This document shows positions 9,450 to 21,400 of a DNA stretch of 28,681 bases, piece after piece (within the stretch, counting starts at the first letter, position 1; each line of letters starts with the position of its first letter). The DNA comes from Silene noctiflora (lineage: Eukaryota; Streptophyta; Magnoliopsida; Caryophyllales; Caryophyllaceae), in contig VHZZ01003267.1 of assembly GCA_009801015.1 (NCBI GenBank), positions 41,207 to 69,887 of the forward strand. The letters run 5' to 3'. The translations under genes and the position numbers were made by a program. Under the pieces are notes generated by a model, which did not search any database, was not told where the DNA came from, and saw only the letters and a program-made list of their open reading frames with translations.

Positions 9450-10249
9450 TTTTTTTTTTTGAGGAAAACCCGAAGGCTTACTTTATTAACGATAAATCAA
9501 AGTTAGCAGCATCTTGTGCAGACGGTGGTAACGTCACCGACCACTCAGACCTACCACGGACACGAGGCCCAACATGAGCTAAAGCGTGCGCCACACAGTT
9601 ATTAACGCGACGAGTAAAAGACCAAACTACAGAAGAAAAATGAATACACAAAGAAAAGATATCGTCTAAGACTAACACAAAAGTACTTCTTCCACCAAGC
9701 TTCTTTTTGAGAGCTTCGATAACTTGTTGACAGTCGCTTTCCAGCACCACATTGAGGCATCCCTTCCGCAGCGCTTCCTTTAAACCTTCCAGCACGGCAA
9801 CCGACTCCGCTATATAAGGCTTCCAGTTGTACTCCTGCACCAAAGAGAGACCCCACTTCACCTGCCCTTCCTCATCTCGACACACTATCCCAAAACTGAC
9901 CCCCTCTCCTTCGATAACCCCGGCATCCACGTTGATTTTGACACAGCCCCTAGGCGGTGGCTGTCACCCATCTGCCAAACCATCACCATGACCTCCATCT
10001 CGCCTTCCCGTGTCTGTTCTCCTCATCCCCCCTACCCCATCCATCTCGGCCAGAACATCCCCAGCACGTTTGATCACTGCCATGGGGTCAACCTCCCTAT
10101 CATCGAAGATAACTTTGTTCCTGTGTTCCCAGACTGCCCAACATCCCACCATAAAAGTGCCCTGCTCCCTTCTCCCCATCTCGCGCCACCTCCTCTCTAC
10201 CCAGTCTCGCACTCCCTCACCTTCCACCGCTTCCTTTTGATGGCGGGCA

Positions 10250-12042
10250 GAGGTCGTCGTACCCGATCAAACAAATTACTCAACTAGCATAGGATAGTCG
10301 AGGTCGAACCACAAGGACGGGAATTGGATTCTCAAATCGATTGTTTGTCACTAGTTTAGTTCTAGCTAAGCAAATGGATGATAAACAACTAAAAGCTATA
10401 AGTAAAACAAGGAAATGGACTAGCAAAGGAATACAATTAACTAAAACAAGCAAAGGAAAGCGAATAAGATACGATTGAACTAGATAACGGAAAGGGTAGG
10501 ACATCCGGGTTCACCAAAATAGCAAGAGGAAAGGAAATGGACAAGGAATTGGGGTCGACTCGGGGGTTACAAGGATAAGACTCAATCTCTCGATGTGAAT
10601 CCTAAAACAAGCCAAGGACTAATCGACTTACTCATTCAATTAGACTCGGTTTACAAGTTGATTAGCATGCCTTAAACACTAGTCAAATTACTCACTCAAC
10701 AAGATAGCAAATTGTAAGAGAAAATACTCAACTTACTCATTCAAGCATTTCAACAAACACCTTATGTGCATAATCAACAAGGCAAATGCAAACAACCCAA
10801 TAACGCCCCCAATTCATGCCATGACCCTCCAATTATCGCTACAAAGGATCCCCCTCGTCCCAACCATACACTACTCAACCATACTTGCAACAAACATCAT
10901 AAAAGTATGAAACTTTAGCAAGAACGAACATAATATAAAGGCAAGTATTAAACTAACAAGGAACATGTAAATAAATGAAATAACAAGAGATTAAGAAGAG
11001 GATTATACCCATAATGAATAAAGGAAGNAACTTGGATTGAAATAGGAGAATGAAGATCTACTTTGTTCGAATTACAAACCGAGACAAAACGTAAACTATT
11101 GAATATAATAACGAATTGAATAAACTAAAGAGTGATTAATTAAGCTAATTAACTATTAATTATCCTAATTANATATTATGGTTACTAATTATAAGAGAGA
11201 TTTAGAAATAATACTAATTAACCTAGATAATAAACTAGACTAAAAACATGTATGAAAAACTTTTTTAAAAACTATGGAAGTGTTTATATAGGGGAGGGTG
11301 AACTAGCCAAATTGCACGTCTTGTAGCTGCCAGCCGGGTGGCCGGACGCCGGCGCCTCCACCGGCAGCGAGCTCCCTGTATCACCAGCTGAAAATTCATA
11401 ACATTTCTTCCCCCAGCCGGTTGCCCGGAAGCCGGCTGGCCGGCTGGGAAGTCGGCTAGATGCACAAACACGCGAAAATGGAAGAAAGAGGAGTGGGAGC
11501 CGGTTGGCCGGTCGCCGGTAGGTTGGCCGGCACCGAGACTTTCTTGGACAGTTAAGGAGTATGAGGTGCTGCCCCAACCGGTGGTATGCCGGCCGCCGGT
11601 TGGCCGGCAGGNGAACAAACACCTTGGTTTTGTGCTCTGTTTTCAGCTTGCATGCGACGGAGTTTGAGGGGATTTTTGCTGGCTGTGGCTGCTGCCCCTG
11701 GGGTCGAAGGCGGTTGGAGGCTGAAGGGTGATTATTTTTGATGACATTGGTGGTCGTAGGTGGTGTCCATGGTGGTCGTAGGTGGTTATAAAGGTGGCTG
11801 GAAATAGTGAAGAAAGAAGAGGTTTGATTGTATATGTTGATGGACGGGGTAGTTTACGAGGCTTGTGGAGGCTTCTGTCGTGGCCCCTGGTGGTGGTGGG
11901 TGGTTGGGTTATGAATGTGGAAGTAGAGGGTAGCCAAGGGTGGTGATATTTGGCTGATGTGGTGGCCATAGGTGTCAGCAAAAGCTCAGCAAAGACCGTC
12001 GCATAAAGGGGCAAAACCAAAGCTGTTTGTATAGTTGATGGA
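10250..12042 (-). mobile_element. Unclassified nested insertion in the LINE, possibly LTR-derived
   Basis: LINE coding similarity stops near 10250 and is not seen again until about 13039. The intervening readable sequence is unlike the LINE: an AT-rich part (10260-11280), a CCGG-rich part (11331-11612) and a GGTGGT-rich part (11700-12000). On the minus strand TATATAA (11290-11284) is a plausible TATA box, which would suit a long LTR. The right end lies in the N gap, so no duplicated target site can be checked. The minus-strand frame at 11643-12042 is Pro/His/Ser-rich and resembles no protein I know. Confidence 0.45.
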
Positions 12043-13038
12043 NNNNNNNNNNNNNNNNNNNNNNNNNNNNNNNNNNNNNNNNNNNNNNNNNNNNNNNNNN
12101 NNNNNNNNNNNNNNNNNNNNNNNNNNNNNNNNNNNNNNNNNNNNNNNNNNNNNNNNNNNNNNNNNNNNNNNNNNNNNNNNNNNNNNNNNNNNNNNNNNNN
12201 NNNNNNNNNNNNNNNNNNNNNNNNNNNNNNNNNNNNNNNNNNNNNNNNNNNNNNNNNNNNNNNNNNNNNNNNNNNNNNNNNNNNNNNNNNNNNNNNNNNN
12301 NNNNNNNNNNNNNNNNNNNNNNNNNNNNNNNNNNNNNNNNNNNNNNNNNNNNNNNNNNNNNNNNNNNNNNNNNNNNNNNNNNNNNNNNNNNNNNNNNNNN
12401 NNNNNNNNNNNNNNNNNNNNNNNNNNNNNNNNNNNNNNNNNNNNNNNNNNNNNNNNNNNNNNNNNNNNNNNNNNNNNNNNNNNNNNNNNNNNNNNNNNNN
12501 NNNNNNNNNNNNNNNNNNNNNNNNNNNNNNNNNNNNNNNNNNNNNNNNNNNNNNNNNNNNNNNNNNNNNNNNNNNNNNNNNNNNNNNNNNNNNNNNNNNN
12601 NNNNNNNNNNNNNNNNNNNNNNNNNNNNNNNNNNNNNNNNNNNNNNNNNNNNNNNNNNNNNNNNNNNNNNNNNNNNNNNNNNNNNNNNNNNNNNNNNNNN
12701 NNNNNNNNNNNNNNNNNNNNNNNNNNNNNNNNNNNNNNNNNNNNNNNNNNNNNNNNNNNNNNNNNNNNNNNNNNNNNNNNNNNNNNNNNNNNNNNNNNNN
12801 NNNNNNNNNNNNNNNNNNNNNNNNNNNNNNNNNNNNNNNNNNNNNNNNNNNNNNNNNNNNNNNNNNNNNNNNNNNNNNNNNNNNNNNNNNNNNNNNNNNN
12901 NNNNNNNNNNNNNNNNNNNNNNNNNNNNNNNNNNNNNNNNNNNNNNNNNNNNNNNNNNNNNNNNNNNNNNNNNNNNNNNNNNNNNNNNNNNNNNNNNNNN
13001 NNNNNNNNNNNNNNNNNNNNNNNNNNNNNNNNNNNNNN
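12043..13038. other. Assembly gap (996 Ns)
   Basis: This is an unbroken run of N. Any open frames across it are artefacts. By position it should contain the right end of the nested insertion and part of LINE ORF2 between the thumb and the zinc-binding/RNase H region. Confidence 0.99.
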
Positions 13039-15900
13039 ACCCTAGTGGTCCTCCCGTCTCCAATACGTCGTCTTAACCCCTTATCAATTGCTGCACGAGC
13101 CTCAACAATACCACGCCAGACGTAGCTTGGGTTGTGTCCCAAGCTAGCTAACAAAAACTCACTCTGAGGATAGTACTTAGCGCGCATGACCCATTCCCAC
13201 AAACTCCCAACTTCCGTCGTTAGTCTCCAAGNTTGCTTGCCCAGTAAAGCTAAGTTAAACAATTTAAAACACGAAACCCCATCCCTCCCATTCCTTTTGG
13301 CTGGCATAATTTCTTCCATGAAACCAACCTGAATCCTCGTTTTCTTTCCTCATGATTCCACCAAAATCGGGACAACATCGATCGAAGCTCATCGCAAAAG
13401 TTTATGGGAATTTTAAAAATGCTCATAACATAGGTAGGGAGTGAATTGGCCACAGCCTTTAAGAGAACCTCTTTACCTGCCCCAGACAACGTTTTCCCAC
13501 GCCAACCTTGCAACCGTTTACTAAGTTTGTCCCGAATGATATCAGTTAAGGCCTTCTTAGACCTTCCTACCACAGTAGGCAGACCCAGATAGCGATCCTG
13601 CTCCTCGACAGCAACAATCCCCAAACGAGCAGCTATCAAGCTTTGTTTCTCCTTCTTCACACCCTTACTAAATGACACCGTGGTCTTATCTAGATTAACC
13701 AGTTGTCCCGACGCAGCTTCATACCGCCTTAAAATCTGGGAGATTGCATCCGCTTCCTCAATCGTAGCCTTAGCAAAGAACAGGCTATCATCGGCGAACA
13801 ATAAATGGGAAACAGCAGGGGCCCCATTTGCTATCCGAATCCCGTGAAGCGATCTCTCTTCAGCCGTTAGCCGCATCTGATTCGAGAGGACTTCGGCACA
13901 CAGAATAAAAAGATAAGGAGAAATCGGGTCACCTTGTCGAAGCCCTCTATGCGGTTGGAATTCAATAGACGGATTCCCATTAATTAGCACCGAGAAAGAC
14001 ATTGTGGACACACAATCCATCACACGCATAATCCAGCTTCTATCAAAACCCAAGGTAAAAAGAACCCGCTTGAGAAAAACCCATTCCACACGATCATACG
14101 CCTTGGCCATGTCCAGCTTGATCGCCATAGACCCCTCCACACTCTTCGAATTCTTCATATAGTGGAACATCTAGAAGGCTACCATGACATTATCAGATAT
14201 AGCTCGCCCCGGGGTAAAAGCACTTTGGTTGGCTGAAACAATATCCCCCAAGAATTGCTTCAATCTATTAGCTAACACCTTCGACACTAGCTTGTACACC
14301 ACATTACATAGGCTTATCGGTCTGAAGTCACGAACCTTGTCCGGGGCTTTTTTCTTGGGAATAAGAACAATATTAGTTTTATTGAACTCCCTAGGAGAGC
14401 GCTCCCCGCGAAGAATAGATAACACCGTGTCCACAACAATAGGGCCTATAGAACTCCAGTAGGTTTTNTAGAAAAGAGCATTCATCCCATCCGGACCCGN
14501 NGCTTTAAGAGGGTGCATCTGATTTAAAGCTTCCATGACCTCCTCTTCGCNATACTCACGCCGCANAATATCATTCATGGGGTCAGTGACCCGTCTTCCC
14601 AACCCTCGCAGCACCTCGTCGAAGTTGCTAGGATTCTCAGACGTAAAAAGATGCTGAAAGTAGTCAACAGCCACCTTCGACACATCCTCATCACCCATTC
14701 GAATACTCCCCTCGTCATCTATCAGCTTTAGCGCCCTCGATCTCTGTCTACGAAGGTCAGAAATTTCAGCCACTAATTTCCGTCTTCGAACCACATTCTC
14801 CTCCTCTCGATCCCCCTCATTAAGACGAGCTAGTTGTTTCCGCTTTCTATCTATATCTCGCCCTATCTTGCTTATGTTAGTGCGTTTTCAGGCCCCCAAC
14901 TCTTTAGCACACTCCTTCAGGATCTCACCCAGCCTGCCCCTTCCTCCCTCCACGCCTCGATCCACCGCCTCTTCACACCCCTCTGAGCCCACCCAGATTT
15001 GTTCAAACCGGAACGGCATAACTCTCCTGCTCTCCACCTCACGGCAATTTAGCACCACCTTGATAGGGGCATGATCCGACCATTCCCGATTAAGATAGTA
15101 AAGCCTAGCAAAAGGAAATAACTCCGACCAAGGGCCAGTACATAGCGCTCGATCAAGCATACATTGTCTATTCGCCTCGCCAACCTGACCATTATCATAA
15201 GAGAAGTTGTATCCTTCCCACGGGACATCACGAAAACCGCACTCGTCCACAGCAACTCGAAAATTATTCATTTGCCATTGTGGCCTACTTCCCCCCTTCA
15301 TCTCAGTAGAAAAAAGAATTTCATTAAAGTCGCCAATGCATAGCCAAGGAAGAGGAGACTGATGACTAAGCATTCAGAGCAGCTCCCAAGAAAGGTGACG
15401 ATCCATCACAGCAGGCCACCCATAAAAGCCTGTAATCCTCCACTCCCCTTCATTACCACGAACCGTGAAGTCCATATGGTGAACCGAAGCCGACATAAGA
15501 GTGCAATCGACCTCTTTCCGCCAAAGAAAAGCCAACCCTCCAGAACGACCTACACTATCTACCTCCACTCCAAAGTAACCATCTAGACTCTCCCTCACTC
15601 TCCTCATTTCAAGACCACTCAACTTGGTTTCAGATAAAAAAAGAATGGTCGGGGCCTCCCTCCGCACAAGATCACGGAGAGCACTATTTGTATCAGGGTT
15701 GCCCAGGCCCCGACAATTGATGCTTAAAGTATTCATTGGGCCCGACGGGGCTGACTACAGTCAACCTCCGCCTCAGGTATCAAGACGCCCCCGTCTATTC
15801 CAGCCTTCACTCTCTTACCACCTTGCTCAGCTTCATCATCCTCCCTCCCTCGTTTCCCTACATTGTTAATTCGGCCCCTTATCTCCTCCCTACACCCATC

Positions 15901-16202
15901 TCAAGCCATCCCCCCTCTGGCTAGTCTCTTCCAGCTTTTCCCTGACCCTTCGTGTCTTCGACCCCCAGACCCCTCGCCATTCTCAGCACACTCCACTATA
16001 TCGTCCCTAAAATGCAGCCATTCAACTTCCCTATTCACACAAATCTCTTGTCCACTTTCCCCTCCCTGGTGCAGACTCATTCCCAACCCCTCCCCCACTC
16101 CCTGCCCTTTCTTCCTTCCCTTGGACTCCTCCCCTTCTCTCCCAGCAACTCCTTCCTCCTCCCCCTCCTCTAGACTTCTAGCCTGGACTTCCAGCACCGC
16201 AG

Positions 16203-16251
<49 letters not shown>

Positions 16252-17188
16252 ACATATCCGCATTGCTCCTGAGCCTGCCCCTTTCCACCTTCCTCCTCTC
16301 CCCTCACACCGCCCGTGCTCCCTGCCTTCTTTTTGTTACGGAGATCTAATGCTATGAACTTTAGTTTTTCGATCATCGAGGCCACTGCCTCCTCATCAGA
16401 ATCCTGCACACTAGAAGCTTCAAAACGCGCCCGCAGGTCTCTCGCCACCTTGCTCGAACCCTCTTTACTAGTCTTGACCACCTTCCTTGGTGACGCACGC
16501 AGCCAGTCACCAAACTTCAGCTCCTCAGTCTCAAACGGTCCATCATCACAATCCTTTTCCCCATGCCCTATAAGCCCACAGCCATAGCAATAGGTAGGGA
16601 AGCGCTCATATTTGACGTCAAAGTGAATAGTACGACCCCCTCTCATGCGAATTGGGAGGGTAGCCTTCAGCGTATTCCGTATATCCAATAACGTACGAAT
16701 CCTAACTGCCCTATCGAGCTCAGCGTTCGGACCAAAATCAGCACTGATAAAAGTCCCCAACATATCCCCCAACCGTTGTGCATTCATAGGGCTCGTACGC
16801 CCCGAAAGAGGAAGATCGTAAACCCTAGCCCAAATAGGAAAATGGAACAACGGAACATCAGTAAGCTTACCAGCTGGGTTTGGTTCATTGAAGCACCACA
16901 GGAATTTTTCGAAGTGTCATGGTTGTCCTTCTAAAACCCTAGCCTTATCACGGTCCGACTCGAAACGAAAGATAAAGGTTTTATCTTTAGCGTCAACCAC
17001 ATTCCCCACTATTGTCTGCGTAGGGTTCCAGATGTTAATCATAGTATCCACGGCCGCCTTCGCGTTAACAGCCCTCGATGCCCATAATTTGCCAACGTAC
17101 CTCCCTCATCATCCCATTCAAACGCCTCCTCCTCATCACCCATCGGCGCTTTCCCATCCCGGTGTTGGCCCCTCGTTACACTATCCAT
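15901..17188 (-). pseudogene. LINE ORF1: DUF4283-type protein with CCHC zinc knuckle, broken
   Basis: The likely start is ATG at 17188 (MDSVTRGQHRDGKAPMGDEE). A DUF4283-like region follows (INIWNPTQTIVGNV, HFEKFLWCFNEPNP, FPIWARVYDLPL). The zinc knuckle CYGCGLIGHGEKDC fits CX2CX4HX4C. The acidic/basic C-terminus runs through a poly-Gly tract to about 15901. It is disrupted in at least two places: a frame change near 17085-17095 and an in-frame TGA at 16919-16917, where the family normally has Trp. The 48-base C-run may add another frame change, since the more ORF1-like tail is in a different frame after it. ORF1 proteins of plant L1 elements bind element RNA for retrotransposition. Confidence 0.82.
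16204..16251. repeat. 48-base poly(C) homopolymer within LINE ORF1
   Basis: This is an uninterrupted C-run on the plus strand (G on the coding strand, reading poly-Gly). Such length is exceptional in a plant genome and may be inflated by sequencing or assembly. Confidence 0.95.
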
Positions 17189-17376
17189 CAGCACCTGCAC
17201 AGAAAAGACACAAACAAAGAAAACAAAACAAAGGAGAAAAAATCTCACAAGCAGCGTGAGAGTAGCCTCGAGCAGGAGGAGAGAACACGAAAAAAACCAA
17301 ACCCTAGGAAAACCCTAGACAAAACCCCTTGCCTAATTATCTTGATTTCATATCTCTTGCATAATTATAATTACCC

Positions 17377-17395
17377 GATCCTAAATTCTCATATT
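17377..17395. repeat. Right target-site duplication of the LINE
   Basis: It is an exact 19-bp match to 9431-9449 (GATCCTAAATTCTCATATT), marking the 5' end of the minus-strand LINE at about 17376. Confidence 0.9.
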
Positions 17396-17595
17396 GATCA
17401 AGTGATTGTTGTAACTTCATTATGTAAACTTTAACTTTGTTTGTTTTATCTTAAAAAGATAAATTAAATTAAGAATTTATGAGTTAGGAGATTAAGGTTT
17501 ATTAAATAAGGGTTAAGAATGGTAAGGCGGTGGCAGAGATAGCGTGGAAGGGAGGGGCAACGATGCGGGGTGGTGAGACAGAGTAAGGAGGCGCA

Positions 17596-17742
17596 GTGGT
17601 GGAGCTAGGGGGGCTAGTAGGGGAGGTCGTCCCCCTTGACGGTTGAATTTTCCGAAGTTTTAGTTAAATTTTTCGATTTTTTTCGAGTGTGCCTTAAATC
17701 TAAAATTTTTCGCCCCCTAAGCTCAAATCCTGGCTCCGCCGA
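17596..17742. mobile_element. Putative small MITE with GGYGGAGCYAGG ends
   Basis: The left end GGTGGAGCTAGG (17598-17609) and right end CCTGGCTCCGCC (17729-17740) are inverted at 10 of 12 bases. The inside is AT-rich (TTTTTCGATTTTTTTCG), contrasting with GC-rich surroundings. The arrangement recurs in many plant genomes, from memory. No target duplication is evident. Confidence 0.4.
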
Positions 17743-18422
17743 GGGGACTGACGTGGATCTGGGGTTGTGGGAGTCTGAGGTCGGCGATTTGGGGAGGGTG
17801 GGGCTAGGTTGAGGTCAGGGGTCTGGGAGGAAGAGGACAGGCGCGCGTCTAAGTTGGTGTATCTAGGGTGTTTAGCCGGCAGATATGACCGGCGAATCTG
17901 GCCAGCATTAAGAAGGGTGATGAAATGTAAAGGGCAAAATGGTTACTTATGTCCATGATGGAGGAAAACACGTCCATGAAAGAGTATAACCCTAAAATTT
18001 CTTGACGAAGAGATGTTTAGCACAAACATATACAGGAAGATTTCTTCTCATATTCACTGATGAACTTAAAATCCATGATAATAATTTAGTCAAGTTATAT
18101 GGGATTAACAATAAAAAGAGTACAATAAATTATGCTATGTACTTGCACAGTAACATAAGCCTTGGGCTTTCTCCTTTGTAAATGCTTCACCTGAAGTACA
18201 AACCTATGAATAATTTCTATACACTACAAACACAGTAACACTAGTACAAACAACGAAAAAACCTTAATCCCAAAACGATTTGGGGTTGGCAAACATGAAT
18301 AAAAAAATCTTCTCCGTTAGCTTTGGCCAGTATGATCCCTCGACAACCCACGCCAACGCCTTTCTAACTTTGATATTTAATCATGGCCATATCGATTTCG
18401 CCAGGCGCAAATTGTGCAATGC
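17743..18422 (-). other. Intergenic DNA and probable 3' UTR of the PMT gene
   Basis: The part nearest 18422 lies directly downstream of the PMT stop codon and is presumably its 3' UTR. No canonical AATAAA was seen on the minus strand. I recognise nothing else here. Confidence 0.35.
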
Positions 18423-21400
18423 TCATTTCCGCAAGAGAAGCTTATCACATGTCAATATCTTGTAGCTAGCATGGGGACCTTCAGACGTGTCATGGATAGC
18501 TGCACGCCATCCCATTGCCTTGGCAATTTCTTGAAGTTGTTCGACAATAGAAACTGTATCACGAATGTAAGCACGTCCACCTGGTCTTAGCACTCGATCC
18601 ATCTCAAGCATAATGCTAGACATATTGCATCTGACAAAGAGTTATAAAGTACAATTACATGAAAACAAATACTCCAAAAACTTGCGAAAATAAATAACAT
18701 TACCCAAGGGTAAGCTGCAATCAGATGCACGTTTTAAAACTGTTTTTCTAAGACAGTAAGGCGAACTGCGGAAGGTTGTTTCCAAATGACACATCATGAA
18801 AATTCGGCCGATTCAAATTCACATAATAAAAACTGGATGGCGGAATGAATTGTACAAAAAGGGTTGATTATTGAGTGTAAATGCTAGAATTTGTATGCTG
18901 TTTCATCGAATGCAATAGCTGAAAATCATGGTCTATTCACACTAATGGACAATGGCTGAAGAAAGTTGGAACTTACCTTTTTTTCTCAGCAGCAAAGAGG
19001 CTGGAAGCATGCAACAGGTCGTAAGTTCTCGGGTATGTGTCAAAGGGTTCACACCTGCAATCATCATGGAAGTCATTACACTCTCAAAACAAGGAGTTTA
19101 GTTTAAGCAAGCCAGATACATTTCACAGTAACCACAGATGAGAAAGATGGGTCTGACAAATCGCAATAAGCATTATGTATGTCCCATCTTTGACATTTTG
19201 AATTATCTTTGCATAAATGATTGCATATACTAGATATTAATTAATACCTAGTGCAGGATCCCACAACTTGCGGGATAAGGGAATTGAATTACAGTACAAT
19301 AATACCTAGTACAATAACCATTGCATAAAATGATTAATAATATGCAATAAAAAGAATCTCATCCATTTTAGGGAGTCATTTGGCTTTTTTCCATCATAAT
19401 CCAGAATAATATAATAGTGAGCTTTTTATTTTACTCCATTGGAAACAAGGAAATGAGATGACTGCCAATATTACATCAACAAAAACTAAAGAGCGGTGAT
19501 AACACATACCAATCATGCATCACCCCAATTAGTCCTCGATCGTAAATAACTGGTAACGTGTTTGGTCCACTGACAGGAACAACATTCATAACCCAGCAAT
19601 CTATACCATTATTGATTAATGCAGCTGCAAATCTGTCAAAATCATGAAAAGGGTAGGAATTTCAGAGTGACAAGTATTAACACGAACTAGCCATGACTCA
19701 CTGCAAACTCCACAAGGATGAAAGGAAAAAGAGAGTTAATCTTGATACCCTCCATAGCCAGCTCTCATGTCCATTACATTTCTTAATTTCAAGCTCTTCC
19801 AATGCCAGGCACGAACATAGCCTTCAATAATTTCATTCCAATATTTAGTTTCAGCCTTGAAGAGCTCTTTCCTAGATATGTAGGCGTCAATTTGGATACT
19901 CTGCAGCCTCTCTGGAGGAGTTGACAATCGGTCAGGCCAGTTTGGGACATTTCCTCCATAACCATTTTCTGGTAGACGAGCGATGCATGGTTTGAGGCTA
20001 ACGTACCTAAGTTATACAAAGAACCAATGACACGGTTGGCACAAAGGGAATTTGATAAGAAATAAGCAGACATTAGAAGGATAAATGAAGTGTACTTGTA
20101 GACAATGAAAGCAACTGTCACTTGCAAACAATTACAGATATCAAACGTGTATTAGAATTGTAAACAAAACACTACATACATCACAACCAAAAATAATCAT
20201 AGAGAAATAATCGGTGTGCAAAAGTCTCATGACAATAGATGAAGGACAAGGTTCACAATAACAAACTAAAGCTGGACATCTATCTTAACATACATCGTTT
20301 GGCTAGCTCTTTTGACACAGGGCTAGAGAAAGTATGGGATCTACAGTCAAACAAAAGAGGTACCATACAGAAGTAGGCCCTTGCAACTTGGACACTTACG
20401 ACTTCATATAGCATAATGTAGGCCCTAACTCTTAACTGAGAATGACAAAAGCACCAATACCGAAGTGGTACAAAGAGCAAACTGAAGTATGCAAAAAAAT
20501 TGATGAATGTAAATAGTAGAGAAAGGGAAAATAAAAAAATGCTGATGGTTTTAGATCACTACTATCCCAACACCAATTTGCTATTCAGAACTGAAAGAGT
20601 CAAGACTTCATCACGGATGTCGCACTCTATTCTGGATCGGAAATTAAATGGAGATGTGAGTCATAATCAAAATAAGTTGGTTAAAGTGGACAAACTCATG
20701 ATGTTTGTATGAGAGCCAACCATGCTCCATAGATGTGAAGAGGAATCATAGCATTCAGGAAGTACTCTACGGCTTTGGTATCTAAAGGACACATTTTTTC
20801 TTTTTTTAATAAATCAGATTCACTCTTTACACTTCTCTTAGTACTAATATATAGCCTCGTCCAAATCGTCATGTTTCGATTTAATGAAAAGGGAAATAAT
20901 ATACATACCATACATTATCTGCATCGTCATTGGCATCACAAATGGGAGGATGAGTTCCAGCTTCACGAGATAAATAGCAACTGTTATTCAACGGCTTTTG
21001 CCATATTGCAATATACCCTTCCTTTTTAACTAGCTCCCAACAAAGTCTAGTCGTAAGGTTAACCATTTCTGCAGAGAAGATGAAAGAAAAGATTCCAGTG
21101 TGAGATCACGTACAAGGAGTATGTGCTAAGGAAAATAAACATTAGGAATGCGCAAATGCAAGATAGTTTGTTATTCTTGGCTAGCTCCTAGCGCATATTT
21201 AAATAAAAAAGGAACTCACTGGCTCACTGCCATGTTTCCTGAAGTTAGTAATAGCTTCCTGGATTAAAGAGATAGTAGCTAAGGCATGATAATATGTACG
21301 AGAAATTAGTTTCATTAAATCACTCTGTCTGTACATGTGTATAGCAGAAAGAGGTGGGGATGGGTATACCATATCATTTATTTGAAAGAAAGGAGACAAA

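Larger units (their letters stand above)
9478..15736 (-). pseudogene. LINE ORF2: endonuclease / reverse transcriptase / RNase H, broken
   Basis: It starts with ATG at 15736 (MNTLSINCRGLGNP). The EEP-type endonuclease shows LSETKL, CIGDFNE and SDHAPI. The reverse transcriptase shows DFRPISLCN, RGLRQGDPISPYLFILC and the catalytic LLFADD box (the plant-LINE form of YxDD), then FWWNHEERKRG and WKKLCQPKGMGGMGF. The C-terminal RNase H (9478-9930) shows INVDAG, AESVAVLEGL, LESD and AHALAH, ending at TAA 9480. In-frame stops are at 15376-15374 (TGA), 14890-14888 (TGA), 14173-14171 (TAG) and 9966-9964 (TGA), each inside otherwise continuous family-like sequence. A frame change occurs near 13250-13290. 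The part between thumb and RNase H is missing or interrupted by the gap and the nested insertion (about 10250-13038). No functional protein is possible. Confidence 0.9.
9450..17376 (-). mobile_element. Decayed L1-type LINE retrotransposon with nested insertion
   Basis: Read on the minus strand, the order is: leader, ORF1 (nucleic-acid-binding protein with a CCHC knuckle), ORF2 (endonuclease, reverse transcriptase, thumb/linker, RNase H), a very short 3' UTR, then poly(A) (T-run 9448-9460 on plus). A 19-bp duplication flanks both ends, the mark of target-primed reverse transcription, and indicates a full-length or near full-length copy. It is interrupted by a nested sequence and by a 996-base gap. 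Premature stops and frameshifts in both ORFs show it is dead. It fills most of the intergenic space between HESO1 and the PMT gene without touching either coding region. Confidence 0.9.

Noticed and set aside
11643-13319. A 558-codon minus-strand open frame and similar long frames at 11975-13063 and 12035-13045
   Set aside because: They are open only because they cross 996 Ns. The right part is LINE ORF2 and the left part is the nested insertion.
14171-14173. Natural stop separating two real proteins in the LINE reverse transcriptase
   Set aside because: Conserved RT sequence continues in the same frame on both sides (NVMVAF / MFHYMKNSK), so it is a nonsense mutation.
15863-16357. 164-codon plus-strand Pro/Ser-rich frame
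   Set aside because: It is antisense to LINE ORF1 and driven by the poly(C) run.
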